Assembly: GCA_017541305.1 (NCBI GenBank)
Contig: JAFXZJ010000042.1
Location: 1 to 43,002 of the forward strand
DNA: 43,002 nt
DNA from: Clostridia bacterium
GTDB taxonomy: Bacteria; Bacillota; Clostridia; Christensenellales; CAG-138
Reading direction: 5' to 3'
The position numbers and the translations under genes were made by a program. The notes below the pieces were generated by a model. It made no database searches. It had not been told where the DNA came from and saw only the letters and a list, made by a program, of their open reading frames with translations. Of this stretch, positions 1 through 8,115 are shown in pieces; positions within the stretch are counted from its first letter, which is position 1, and each line of letters starts with the position of its first letter.

Positions 1-39
1 TCCCGGGCGTGGAGGGCAGCCCGACAGCCGCCCCAAACC

Positions 40-97
40 CCCGATTTTCTCGTACGACCGTACGAAAACGGGCATTTGAGTACCAAAAATGGTACTC
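40..97. repeat. Two adjacent inverted repeats upstream of the lipoprotein gene
   Basis: The first inverted repeat spans 40-72. CCCG, TTTT and CGTACG arms pair with CGTACG, AAAA and CGGG around an AC centre, with small bulges. The second spans 78-97, with GAGTACCA pairing to TGGTACTC around AAAA. Neither is followed by a clear T-run, so they may be remnants of the 3' end of a transcript lying outside the window, or intergenic repeats. Confidence 0.45.
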
Positions 98-191
98 AGC
101 CAAAATATATTTTAAAAAGGGTGTAATTTTCGCCCAAAAAACTGTCTATATAAGTAGAGGGACATTTTCGCCTCCCGCATACGATCCCTCA

Positions 192-229
192 GTCGGCTTC
201 CGCCGACAGCTCCCTTTACGCAAGGGAGC
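192..229. repeat. Double-hairpin intergenic repeat in the lipoprotein leader
   Basis: Two perfect hairpins lie back to back. GTCGGC/GCCGAC with a TTCC loop is at 192-207, and GCTCCCTT/AAGGGAGC with a TACGC loop is at 209-229. The preceding CCCTCA and the GACAGCTCCCTTT join resemble a dispersed palindromic repeat that I recall from gut Clostridia genomes; that resemblance is from memory. It ends 31 bases before the start codon at 261, so it would form part of the mRNA leader. Confidence 0.5.
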
Positions 230-260
230 CATCCTGCCAACCGAAAGGAGAACCAAACAA

Positions 261-1700
261 ATGAAACGCATCTTAGCATTATCCCTCTGCATACTCTCCC
301 TCTTCCTCTGCGCGTGCCAGCCCACGCCCGAGGTGGAGCCGGTGCCGAACAAGGGCGACGACGTTATGGGCGAGAAGATACATACCACTCCTGTGCCCAA
401 GACTCCCGATCCTAACGCGACCGATGATCCCGCTTCCACCGGCGATCCAGACGTAACGGAGGTCCCTTTCGTAATACCGCACATCGACGTTCCCGAGCAC
501 TGGACGGAGGTGCTGACCGTCCCCGCGAACGGCACCAAGGTCTATATCGACGCCGACATCGAGTATAAGGACGCTGCTCACCCGGTATATCTGATAAAGG
601 ATGCAAAGGAATTCGACAGAGATATAACAAATAAGATGCTGAATCTTTTCGGCAGGGGGTTCAAATGGAGGCCCATAGATACCACAAGAGAGGAGCTCCT
701 TGAAAAGCTTGAAAAACTGATGAAGGCAGACGAGAGCGACGTAGAGATGGATGATATGTACCCGGACGCCGCTGAAAAGGAAAAGGAAGAGGCGATTGCC
801 GAGATCATGAAAAAGCTGCAGGAGCTCGATCCCGATACGGTGTGGGAAGATATCAAGAGCGCGGATGATATCCCTTTCGGTTTAGGCGTACTCACCGACG
901 GTAAAACGGATATCAGCACAGACAGAACATGGGAATATTACAGCATAAGCCGACACGGGACGAACGTCAAAACCGCCGGTCAGTTGGAACTTGTCACGGA
1001 GATGTTCGATAAAAACCTTGAGCATGGTATCCATGTGCCCCTGAATGAATTGATACCGACCCCCGCGATGGAAAAGGAGGATGCGATCAAGTTTGCGCAA
1101 ACGATGCTGAGGGAGCTTGGGATGGAAGATCATTATGAATTGTCTTCCGTAACCGTGTGCCAGACCGAAAAAAATGATACCAAAGAAGTATTGGAAGTTG
1201 GGTGGCGAGTTGCATTTGGGCTTAAAACCAACGGAGCCACGCCGTTTGACGTATCGTTGTATGCTCTTAACGGCCAATGGGTAGACGATAGTATCAACGG
1301 AGACGAAGAGGCAATGAGCTTCAGACCCGGCACAAGGTATGAACGACTGCATTTCGATATCGCTGACGGCGAACTGATCGGGATCACGTGGCAGTATCCG
1401 CAGGAGATCATATCGATCGAGAATCCTGCGGTCGAGCTGCTGCCGTTCGATACGATAAAGGAGAGGATCAAGAAAAAACTCGAATACGGTCTTTCATGGA
1501 GCAGCGGCGCGATTAACGATATTCATGTGGACAGGATATTCCTTACGTATCTTAAATCCGAAATGGCCAATGATATCACCGCGTATTATTATACGCCGAT
1601 GTGGTGCTTCGTATCTCATGCAGATAATAATGTGCCAATGCAGGAAGGTGTGACTTTTATCAACGCTATCGACGGATCCTTCGTGCAGTTCAACGGCTGA
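261..1700 (+). CDS. Secreted lipoprotein of unknown function
   Basis: The 479-residue product begins with a classic lipoprotein signal: MKR, a Leu-rich core, and a lipobox ending LFLCAC with the lipidated Cys near residue 19. A Pro/Thr-rich stretch follows (about residues 35-70). The start at 261 is chosen because AAAGGAG lies 10 bases upstream; the frame is open further upstream but shows no signal there. The mature part is acidic and helical around residues 110-190, then mixed. The C-terminus (PMWCF..., INAIDGS) resembles clostridial lipoproteins of the DUF6034/YycI-like kind, but this is a weak impression. It is a single-gene unit closed by the terminator at 1805-1848. Function is not recognisable beyond an extracytoplasmic, membrane-anchored protein. 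Confidence 0.85.
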   Translation: MKRILALSLCILSLFLCACQPTPEVEPVPNKGDDVMGEKIHTTPVPKTPDPNATDDPASTGDPDVTEVPFVIPHIDVPEHWTEVLTVPANGTKVYIDADIEYKDAAHPVYLIKDAKEFDRDITNKMLNLFGRGFKWRPIDTTREELLEKLEKLMKADESDVEMDDMYPDAAEKEKEEAIAEIMKKLQELDPDTVWEDIKSADDIPFGLGVLTDGKTDISTDRTWEYYSISRHGTNVKTAGQLELVTEMFDKNLEHGIHVPLNELIPTPAMEKEDAIKFAQTMLRELGMEDHYELSSVTVCQTEKNDTKEVLEVGWRVAFGLKTNGATPFDVSLYALNGQWVDDSINGDEEAMSFRPGTRYERLHFDIADGELIGITWQYPQEIISIENPAVELLPFDTIKERIKKKLEYGLSWSSGAINDIHVDRIFLTYLKSEMANDITAYYYTPMWCFVSHADNNVPMQEGVTFINAIDGSFVQFNG

Positions 1701-1804
1701 GCTTTGATGAAACGATGTATTGTTTCTTTCTCGCGATCGACGGCAGCGTAGTAGAACCGAGGATTCAAACAAATCTCGGAGGATATTGATCTCTTAGCCC
1801 CCCG

Positions 1805-1848
1805 ACCCCGCGCGGCCCGAGCCTTTGCTCTGCCGCGCGGGGTTTTTT
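1805..1848 (+). terminator. Strong intrinsic terminator of the lipoprotein gene
   Basis: An 11-bp GC-rich stem (ACCCCGCGCGG with CCGCGCGGGGT) is followed immediately by TTTTTT on the plus strand. Confidence 0.9.
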
Positions 1849-1870
1849 ATCAAAGGGGGCGGGACCGCAT

Positions 1871-1892
1871 AAAAAAGCTCCCTTTGGGGAGC
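1871..1892 (-). terminator. Intrinsic terminator of the minus-strand RluA/lipid kinase operon
   Basis: On the minus strand GCTCCC pairs with GGGAGC around CAAA and is followed by TTTTTT. It lies 20 bases downstream of the pseudouridine synthase stop codon. Confidence 0.85.
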
Positions 1893-1911
1893 ATGGATGC
1901 GCAGATGAGGA

Positions 1912-3264
1912 TCACAGCCCGAAGGGGGCTTCGGCCGAGAGCGTGAGGCCATTGAGCCTTTCAAGGCAGGAGCCCTTTTCAAAATGCAGCTCGAGCCTGA
2001 CCGCGGCAAGCAGGAGCGGCGCGCGCCTGAGCAGGGGGCGGAAGCGCGGATCGCGGTTGACCTCCCTGGAGCCGTATTTATCGTCGCCTATTATGGGGCA
2101 GCCGATATGGGCGAAGCTTGCTCTGAGCTGATGCGTGCGGCCGGTGACGAGGCGCGCCTCGATGAGGCAGGCGCCGCCGCTTTGCTTTATGACGCGGTAA
2201 TCGGTGATCATTTCGAGCGAGTTCTTGACCGGCTCGTCGAATACGCGCATGAGCCCGGACGCGGGATCCTTTACGGCATAGAGCCTGAGCGTGCCCGAGC
2301 CGCTTGGGGGACAGCCGCAGGTGATCAGGCGATAATACTTATCTATCGCGCGGGCGCGGATGGCGGAATCGAGCGCCTCTTTCGCGCCGGTATTTCGGGC
2401 AAAGAGTATGAGCCCCTGAGTTTTGGCGTCGAGCCTGTGCACGGGGAAGCATGTAAAGCCCGCGGCCGCAAGACGCGCCTCGAGCGTATCGGAGCCGCCG
2501 TCGGCATTGGCAACGGTCACGCCATCGGGCTTATTCAGCACGATCACGTCCTCATCGGAATAGGGACAGTTAAGCCCCGCGTTGAGCAGGCGAAGCTCGT
2601 TGGAAAAGCGCTTGAACAGGCCGTAATCGGGCACAGCGGTGAAGGTCATGCGCTCGTGCAGGGTGGGATGCTCGAACGAGAGCGAGCGGGCAAACAGCGC
2701 TATCTGCAGGCCGGGGCGCGCTTCGGGATCGTATTTCTGATCGCCGCGGATGGGGAACCCGGCGTGGGCAAGCTGGGCGCGGATCTGGTGATGGCGCCCG
2801 GTGTGCAGCTCGATATCGAGCAGCGCAAGCCCGTCCCTGCGGCACACGGCGGTGTAATCGAGGGCGGCGCTCTTGGCGCCTTCGGTGCCCTCGGGCACCA
2901 CGTAAGAGCGTCTTTCGGATTCGCTCCTTAAAATGAAGCCCTCAAGCCTGCCGCGGTCGGGCACGCCGTCCCCCGTCACCGCGGCATAGCGCTTTACGGC
3001 GCCCGCGCGATTCTTTTCGGCAAACTGGGGCATAAGGCGCGAAGCGGCCTTGCTGGTGCGCGCAAACACCATCACGCCGCCCACGGGCCTGTCGAGCCTG
3101 TGCACGAGGCCAAGATACACCTCGCCGGGCTTTTGATACTTTTCCTTGATATAGGCCTTGAGCAGCGTGAGCATGTCGGGATCGCCCGTATCGTCGCCCT
3201 GTACGGGCACGTTGACGGGCTTTATCACAACGATTATGTGGTTGTCTTCATAGAGGATCTGCAT
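1912..3264 (-). CDS. Double-headed RluA-family pseudouridine synthase
   Basis: The 450-residue protein carries two complete RluA-type pseudouridine synthase modules in tandem. Module one (about 1-215) has the KPVNVPVQGD entry motif, HRLDRPVGG with catalytic Asp58, and the HTGRHHQIRAQLAHAG motif. Module two (about 230-440) has NKPDGVTVA, HRLDAKTQG with Asp279, and TGRTHQLRASFAHIG. RluA enzymes are usually single-module proteins of about 220-330 residues that isomerise uridine to pseudouridine in rRNA or tRNA. Both active sites look intact, so two target uridines or a duplicated activity are possible. No S4 domain is seen. It is the last gene of the operon, 34 bases after the methyltransferase gene, and no strong Shine-Dalgarno sequence precedes the ATG. 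The neighbouring methyltransferase supports an RNA-modification role. Confidence 0.9.
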   Translation of the reverse strand: MQILYEDNHIIVVIKPVNVPVQGDDTGDPDMLTLLKAYIKEKYQKPGEVYLGLVHRLDRPVGGVMVFARTSKAASRLMPQFAEKNRAGAVKRYAAVTGDGVPDRGRLEGFILRSESERRSYVVPEGTEGAKSAALDYTAVCRRDGLALLDIELHTGRHHQIRAQLAHAGFPIRGDQKYDPEARPGLQIALFARSLSFEHPTLHERMTFTAVPDYGLFKRFSNELRLLNAGLNCPYSDEDVIVLNKPDGVTVANADGGSDTLEARLAAAGFTCFPVHRLDAKTQGLILFARNTGAKEALDSAIRARAIDKYYRLITCGCPPSGSGTLRLYAVKDPASGLMRVFDEPVKNSLEMITDYRVIKQSGGACLIEARLVTGRTHQLRASFAHIGCPIIGDDKYGSREVNRDPRFRPLLRRAPLLLAAVRLELHFEKGSCLERLNGLTLSAEAPFGL

Positions 3265-3298
3265 ATGGTGGATCGGTCAAAGCCGCATTGGGAAGCCG

Positions 3299-4165
3299 TT
3301 ATCGAACCCAGCGCCCCGTCGCTCCGCAGGGGAGTATCAGGCCGCCCCGGGTGATGGGCAGGCCGACCTCCTGTGATTCGACCGAGCCGCCGAAGGGCTT
3401 CATGGCGACCCTGAGCACGTCGGTCAGCACGGTGGGCGCAAGACCGGTGGTGTAGGAATTGATGAGGAAGAAGGCGGCGTCCTCCGAGAGGAGCCTGACG
3501 CAGGCCTCGACCAGAGGATAGAGGCCGTTTTCGATGCGCCACATCTCGCCGTCGGGCCCGCGGCCGTAGCTGGGCGGATCCATAAGTATGCCCTCGTAGA
3601 AATGCCCGCGGCGCGATTCGCGCTGGACGAATTTCATGCAGTCGTCGACTATGAAGCGCACGGGGCGGTCGGCAAGGCCGCATTCGGCAAGATTCTGTTT
3701 GGCCCACTGGACGATGGACTTTGCCGCGTCGACGTGCACCACCTCGGCCCCCTCGGCCGCAAGCGCGCAGGTGGCGCCGCCGGTGTAAGCAAACAGGTTG
3801 AGCACGCGGAAGGGCTTTTCGGGATGCGCCTTTTTGAAGCGCCTGACGACGGAACGCATGAAATCCCAGTTGACGGCCTGCTCGGGGAACAGGCCGGTGT
3901 GCTTGAAGCCCGTGGGACGGACGATGAAATTAAGATCGCGATAGCTTATGCGCCAGGATTCGGGCAGCTCGCGCCGGTATTCCCAATAGCCGCCGCCGGA
4001 ATTGGAGCGGATGTATTTTGCGTCGACGCCCCCCGCAGGGAATTCCATGGGCCACACGGCCTGAGGATCGGGACGCAGCAGGGTGACTTTGCCCCAGCGC
4101 TCGAGCTTGTCGCCGCCGCCGGCGTCGATTATCTCATAATCTTTCCATTCGGATGCCAGATACAT
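3299..4165 (-). CDS. Class I SAM-dependent methyltransferase, RlmI/RlmK-like (probable rRNA methylase)
   Basis: The 288-residue product has a Rossmann methyltransferase core. NLFAYTGGAT is the SAM-binding motif I, an acidic VHVDAAKS strand is motif II, and ILMDPPSYGRG is the DPPY-type motif IV seen in cytosine/guanine RNA methylases of the RlmI/PF10672 type. The N-terminal about 90 residues form a small beta-rich region. I choose the ATG at 4165 because AAAGGAG lies 5 bases upstream; a GTG at 4183 in the same frame overlaps the upstream stop codon but has no ribosome binding site. It sits between a CvpA-like gene and a pseudouridine synthase. The exact target nucleotide cannot be read from sequence. 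Confidence 0.87.
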   Translation of the reverse strand: MYLASEWKDYEIIDAGGGDKLERWGKVTLLRPDPQAVWPMEFPAGGVDAKYIRSNSGGGYWEYRRELPESWRISYRDLNFIVRPTGFKHTGLFPEQAVNWDFMRSVVRRFKKAHPEKPFRVLNLFAYTGGATCALAAEGAEVVHVDAAKSIVQWAKQNLAECGLADRPVRFIVDDCMKFVQRESRRGHFYEGILMDPPSYGRGPDGEMWRIENGLYPLVEACVRLLSEDAAFFLINSYTTGLAPTVLTDVLRVAMKPFGGSVESQEVGLPITRGGLILPCGATGRWVR

Positions 4166-4179
4166 TGCGAGCTCCTTTG

Positions 4180-4884
4180 TCACACGCCCGGGGTCAGGGC
4201 AAGCAGGAAGTTGGAGTAATAGAAGAACCTTGCGAATATGCTGTTTTCAACGACGTCGGACACGAAATCGAAGGGGAGCACGGTGAGCACGATGGGTGCT
4301 ACCATGAACAGCAGGAACACCGCCAGAATGCCGTGTATCAGGCCGGTGCCTATTGCGGCGGGGATCTCGAGCTTTTTGAGCACCGGGAAGGGACTTGCGT
4401 AATTCCACCAGCCGACGGCGAATGCGAGTATTGCCCGAAGCCCCAGGAAGAGCACGAGGAACACCATTATGTTGATGGTGACGATGACCATGGTTTGATT
4501 GAAATAATCGCCCAGGGTGTAGATGCTTTGGGATTCGAACGCGGCATCGGCAACGTTGGTCCTTATGCGCTCGTCCATGGGGAACGCGACCTCGGAATGC
4601 GCATAGATATCCTCGAGCTCGGCATTGGAGATCTCGGTGATGTTTTTCTTTTTATACTCGACGTCGTATATGTTCTCGCTGCCCTCGGTGTAATAGAGCA
4701 TGGTGTTGAAAAGGCCCTCGTTCTGAATGACGTTGAACGACACGATGGGCATCATCAAAAACGCGAAAAGCGTGCAGAGCAGATAGCATATGATGTCGAT
4801 CGTAGTGTGCATGAAGCCCTTGTAGAGCCCGCCCAGCACGAACAGCCCCAATATTCCGATTATAACAAAATCAAGTATGTTCAT
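4180..4884 (-). CDS. CvpA-like membrane protein
   Basis: The 234-residue protein starts MNILDFVIIGILGLFVLGGLYKG, the typical opening of CvpA-family proteins, and has four hydrophobic spans (about 5-27, 32-55, 132-152 and 180-203). Between spans two and three is a hydrophilic loop of about 75 residues rich in acidic residues, longer than in minimal CvpA. CvpA homologues are inner-membrane proteins linked to colicin V export and envelope homeostasis; the biochemical role is unclear. The start codon overlaps the stop of the upstream gene (ATGA), and no good ribosome binding site precedes it, so translational coupling is likely. Confidence 0.75.
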   Translation of the reverse strand: MNILDFVIIGILGLFVLGGLYKGFMHTTIDIICYLLCTLFAFLMMPIVSFNVIQNEGLFNTMLYYTEGSENIYDVEYKKKNITEISNAELEDIYAHSEVAFPMDERIRTNVADAAFESQSIYTLGDYFNQTMVIVTINIMVFLVLFLGLRAILAFAVGWWNYASPFPVLKKLEIPAAIGTGLIHGILAVFLLFMVAPIVLTVLPFDFVSDVVENSIFARFFYYSNFLLALTPGV

Positions 4885-6020
4885 TTGCCCACGGTAAGGA
4901 GAACGAAGCCTCCGTTCCTTTCCATAAGAATATGCTTCCCGTCGAGCTTTTCCGACGAAAGCGTGAGCCCCGTTTTGAACGCCGTCTTCTCGGTGGCTTC
5001 GCCCTTGCTTGAGAAGAGCTGCACGCCGTCGGAGGAGACGACCGCAAGCGATCCCCCGCAGAGATGACAGCCCACGGTGCCTTCGGGCAGCGTGACCGTC
5101 ACCGCGGTCTCATCCGCAACGTCCTTCTGCGAAACGGTGAGGAGCCTTACCGAACCGGCCTCGGCCGGGCTTCCCGCGCCGCGCGGCACGAGCATGAGCA
5201 TCGGCGAGCCCTCGCTTAAGGTGATATCCTCAACGCGGTAGCCATAAAGCTGCACGCGGTAGATCTCGCGGTTGGCGGATGCGGAATAGCGGATGAGCGA
5301 CTCGGTGCCTATTGCATAGACGCTCGAGCCCGTGAAATAGAGCCTTTCGATGAGCTGATCCGACACGGTTATCACGCCGGTGGAGCTCATGCGCTCAAGA
5401 TCGAAGGTGGATATGGTGGTCCTGGGAGAGCCGGAATCGGTATCCAGCTCCATTATCCACAGCGTGCTGCCCGAGGCCTCGCTGAAGCCGAAATCCACAA
5501 GGCGCCCGCCGTCGAAATCGAAGGATCTCAGCGGCTGACCTGCCGAGGAATAGGCCGTGACGCGCCTTGCGCCGTTGGGCATGCGCGAGCAGACGGCGGC
5601 AAACGCGCCGCCGCAGCGGACCTTTTCGATAACGCCTTCGGCTGTGATATCGAAGCCGCCGCCTATTATCTGCACGCTGTATTCGGAATAGACCGCCTTG
5701 ACGCCCGGGCTGCCCACCAGCCCGTCGGGCGCAGCGCCGCCCGTGAGCGACTTTGTAAAGTCCTTATCCTCATCGGTATAGCTTAAGAAATTGAGCTGAT
5801 CGGCGCGGATATACATAAGCCCGTCGCCGGTGCCGCAATAGGTATCGGATCGGACAAGCGGCAGCTCGCGCTGGGTGAGATCCATGCTGCAGGACCTTGC
5901 GAGGAAGAACGCGAGCACGACCAGCCCCGCAAGCGCAATAAGGCTGACAAGCGTTACCGCGATGCGGAGCGCCGTCTTCCTTCGGTCTCTTACAACCAGC
6001 TTACGCCTTCTTCTTGCCAT
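4881..6020 (-). CDS. DUF5711-like membrane-anchored beta-propeller protein
   Basis: The 379-residue product begins with a basic cluster (MARRRRKLVVRDRRK), then one membrane span (about 20-44) and a long extracytoplasmic part built of repeated short beta-strand segments, as in beta-propeller sensors or scaffolds. This matches the DUF5711 type of clostridial proteins, which often neighbour CvpA-like genes. ATG at 6020 is preferred over TTG at 6023 because AAGGAG lies 6 bases before the ATG. The gene overlaps the downstream CvpA-like gene by 4 bases. Function is unknown; the arrangement suggests a joint envelope role with the CvpA-like protein. Confidence 0.75.
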   Translation of the reverse strand: MARRRRKLVVRDRRKTALRIAVTLVSLIALAGLVVLAFFLARSCSMDLTQRELPLVRSDTYCGTGDGLMYIRADQLNFLSYTDEDKDFTKSLTGGAAPDGLVGSPGVKAVYSEYSVQIIGGGFDITAEGVIEKVRCGGAFAAVCSRMPNGARRVTAYSSAGQPLRSFDFDGGRLVDFGFSEASGSTLWIMELDTDSGSPRTTISTFDLERMSSTGVITVSDQLIERLYFTGSSVYAIGTESLIRYSASANREIYRVQLYGYRVEDITLSEGSPMLMLVPRGAGSPAEAGSVRLLTVSQKDVADETAVTVTLPEGTVGCHLCGGSLAVVSSDGVQLFSSKGEATEKTAFKTGLTLSSEKLDGKHILMERNGGFVLLTVGK

Positions 6021-6038
6021 CAAAAACTCCTTAATGCT

Positions 6039-6926
6039 TTATTCCGATACCTTGGGCGGCAGCATAACGCAAAGCGCGCCGGGGATGAGCCGGTAATGCG
6101 AAGCCGCGTGCTCGACCACCTCGCCGTCAAGCTGCGAGGGGGTGTCGGGGCATTCCACCGTGACCTCCTTTGCCCGCAGGCATATTACGGGCTTTTTGCC
6201 GATATGCTTGCCCTTTATGAAAAGGGGAAGCAGCGTGAGGAACCTGAAAATGTTTATCTTTTTGACAAGGCAGATCTCAAACAGCCCGTCCTGCGCGTTC
6301 GCGTTGGGCAGCGCGGCCATGCCGCCGCCGAAATGCGAGCCGTTGCCTATCGAAAGTATGAGCGCGTTCTCTTCGATCGTTTTGCCGTCCGCCGTGATCT
6401 TCATGGGGATGGCCTTCATGTGCATAAGCGTGCGCGCGACGCCCAGCAGATAGGGTATCATGCCGTGAAAGCGCGCCTTGTATCTTTCGGTATTGATGAC
6501 CACGCCCACGTCAAAGCCTATGCCCGCGATATTGGTAAACGGGCGGTCGCCCGCCATGCCGATATCGACCGGCTCGGCAATGCCGTCGAGCAGCACCCTT
6601 CCCGCGCCCCGGGGATCGGTGGGAAGCTTGAGCACACGGGCAAAATCATTGCCCGTGCCGAAGGGGCATATGCCGAACACGACGTCCCGCTTGGAATAAA
6701 GCACCGAGGCGACCTCGTTTATCGTACCGTCCCCGCCGACCGCGCATATGAAACGCTCGCCCGCGGCATACGCTTGCTCCGCAAGCGGGGCGGAGTGACC
6801 CGCGTGCTCTGTGAAAACGCTTGCATACTCCGCATTGCGCGAATCGAGATAAGCCGTGAGCGCTGTAAAGCTTTCCTTTGCTTTGCCGCCGCCCGCAATG
6901 GGATTAACAATGAAATAAGGTCTCAT
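6039..6926 (-). CDS. Diacylglycerol/lipid kinase (DagK/YegS family)
   Basis: The 295-residue protein has the N-terminal NPIAGGGKA nucleotide-binding loop, the signature GGDGTINEV (residues 64-72) and PFGTGNDFAR downstream, all diagnostic of the DAGK catalytic domain. The C-terminal beta-sandwich with LDGE is also present, and the length is normal for the family. These cytosolic enzymes phosphorylate diacylglycerol or a related lipid with ATP, feeding phospholipid recycling. It is the first gene of the five-gene minus-strand operon and stands behind the promoter at 6967-6995. The ribosome binding site is weak (GGGGG). Confidence 0.92.
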   Translation of the reverse strand: MRPYFIVNPIAGGGKAKESFTALTAYLDSRNAEYASVFTEHAGHSAPLAEQAYAAGERFICAVGGDGTINEVASVLYSKRDVVFGICPFGTGNDFARVLKLPTDPRGAGRVLLDGIAEPVDIGMAGDRPFTNIAGIGFDVGVVINTERYKARFHGMIPYLLGVARTLMHMKAIPMKITADGKTIEENALILSIGNGSHFGGGMAALPNANAQDGLFEICLVKKINIFRFLTLLPLFIKGKHIGKKPVICLRAKEVTVECPDTPSQLDGEVVEHAASHYRLIPGALCVMLPPKVSE

Positions 6927-6966
6927 AGCAAGAGCTTTGCCCCCATAATATTTTGATCCAATCTAT

Positions 6967-6995
6967 ATCATACTACATTTCATACCAAAAGTAAA
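6967..6995 (-). promoter_or_regulatory. Sigma-A-type promoter of the lipid kinase operon
   Basis: On the minus strand TTTACT (6990-6995) is separated by 17 bases from TATGAT (6967-6972). Confidence 0.6.
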
Positions 6996-7025
6996 TAAAG
7001 AAAGCCCCGCAATTTGGGGGCTTTC
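6991..7025 (-). terminator. Intrinsic terminator of the repeat lipoprotein gene
   Basis: GAAAGCCCC (7000-7008) pairs with GGGGCTTTC (7017-7025). On the minus strand it is followed by TTTATTTAC, which overlaps the -35 region of the next promoter. Confidence 0.8.
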
Positions 7026-7039
7026 AAAAACATTATCGC

Positions 7040-8029
7040 TCAGCGTTTTACGGCGGACAGCACCAGCGAGCCGGAATCGTCCTCGTCGAGCAGCAGCGAA
7101 TACGCGCCGTAGCCGCGGCTGCCCTCGTAATACAGGTCTATATCCGCGATCACCTCGTCAAGCCCGGCTCCCTCGACGGCAAGCGCGCAGATGCAGTGCG
7201 CGTAAAGGCGCGAAACGTCCTCTTCGCCAAGCTCGCTCCAAAGCGCTTCGTCCACCCAGAAGGACATTTCGGTGATGCTGCCGTAAGCATCCGTATTGCC
7301 CATTATTATAAGGCCGTTGGTGGTCCTCCACGCAAAGCCGTTATCGGTGACTTCCGCCGTGGGAAGCGAATAATCCTCGCCCTCCGCCTCGCAGCTTTCG
7401 TTGAAGAGGATGCGGAAAATCTCCGGCGTTGAGCCCGAACGGGTCATGCAGCGGTATATGTTTGCGATGCGCTCCTCGGAATCGCGATAGGGCACGCCGA
7501 TGCTTTTGAACGCCTCGAGCGCGCGCACGTAATTGCCCTCGTAATAGGAATTGAGCGCGGCCCGGTAGGCCTCCTCGTAATCCCCGAGCTCGGCAATATA
7601 ATCTTCGGAATCCGCCCAGCCGAGCGCCTGAGTGAAGCGCTCGTTTGCCAGCACGTAATCGCCCGCGTCATAGGCCGCCCTGCCCTCGTTATAGCGCTGC
7701 TCGAGCCTTTCCATAAAGGCCAAGTATTCGGCCGAATTGCCGAATTCCTTTATGGCCGAAAAGCTGTTCGCGGCCGCGGCGTAATCGCGCGCCTTGAAAA
7801 AGCCCAGCGCTTCCCCGTAGATGCGCTCGTATTCGGCGATGGCAGAAAGGTATGACCTGGAATTGCCGTAACCCGCCGCCTTTTCGAAATGCGCCTTTGC
7901 GGCGATGAAATCATGCGCCTCATAGGCCTTGACGCCGTCGTTGTAATGCCCTATCGCGGCGCCCGAAACACAGCCCGTAAGTAATACGAGCGCAAGCAGC
8001 GCTGTGAGGATGAGAGTGAGTTTTTTCAT
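7040..8029 (-). CDS. Lipoprotein with TPR-like repeats
   Basis: The 329-residue product starts MKKLTLILTALLALVLLTGC, a clear lipoprotein signal with Cys20. From about residue 27 to 195 there are four to five degenerate helical repeats of about 35-40 residues with the pattern Y..G...Y....Y..A...F, each ending in a G-Y/D-S-Y turn, as in tetratricopeptide or Sel1-like repeats. The last about 130 residues form a non-repeat domain (ITEMSFWVDEALW...) without a recognised motif. The start at 8029 is set by the signal peptide; the frame stays open upstream and the ribosome binding site is weak. It lies 86 bases after ileS in the same direction. It is probably a surface scaffold; no enzymatic motif is visible. 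Confidence 0.8.
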   Translation of the reverse strand: MKKLTLILTALLALVLLTGCVSGAAIGHYNDGVKAYEAHDFIAAKAHFEKAAGYGNSRSYLSAIAEYERIYGEALGFFKARDYAAAANSFSAIKEFGNSAEYLAFMERLEQRYNEGRAAYDAGDYVLANERFTQALGWADSEDYIAELGDYEEAYRAALNSYYEGNYVRALEAFKSIGVPYRDSEERIANIYRCMTRSGSTPEIFRILFNESCEAEGEDYSLPTAEVTDNGFAWRTTNGLIIMGNTDAYGSITEMSFWVDEALWSELGEEDVSRLYAHCICALAVEGAGLDEVIADIDLYYEGSRGYGAYSLLLDEDDSGSLVLSAVKR

Positions 8030-8050
8030 GGTGCTGCGGATCAAACCGGC

Positions 8051-8080
8051 CCGCCTCCCCCTTTTTCGCGGAGGAGGCGG
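8051..8080 (-). other. GC-rich stem-loop between ileS and the lipoprotein gene
   Basis: CCGCCTCC (8051-8058) pairs perfectly with GGAGGCGG (8073-8080). On the minus strand it lies just after the ileS stop codon and has no T-run behind it, so it may be a weak terminator or an mRNA end-protecting hairpin. Confidence 0.5.
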
Positions 8081-8115
8081 CGCTTTGGCTTTCGTTGATT
8101 GGAAATCGGGCGGGA

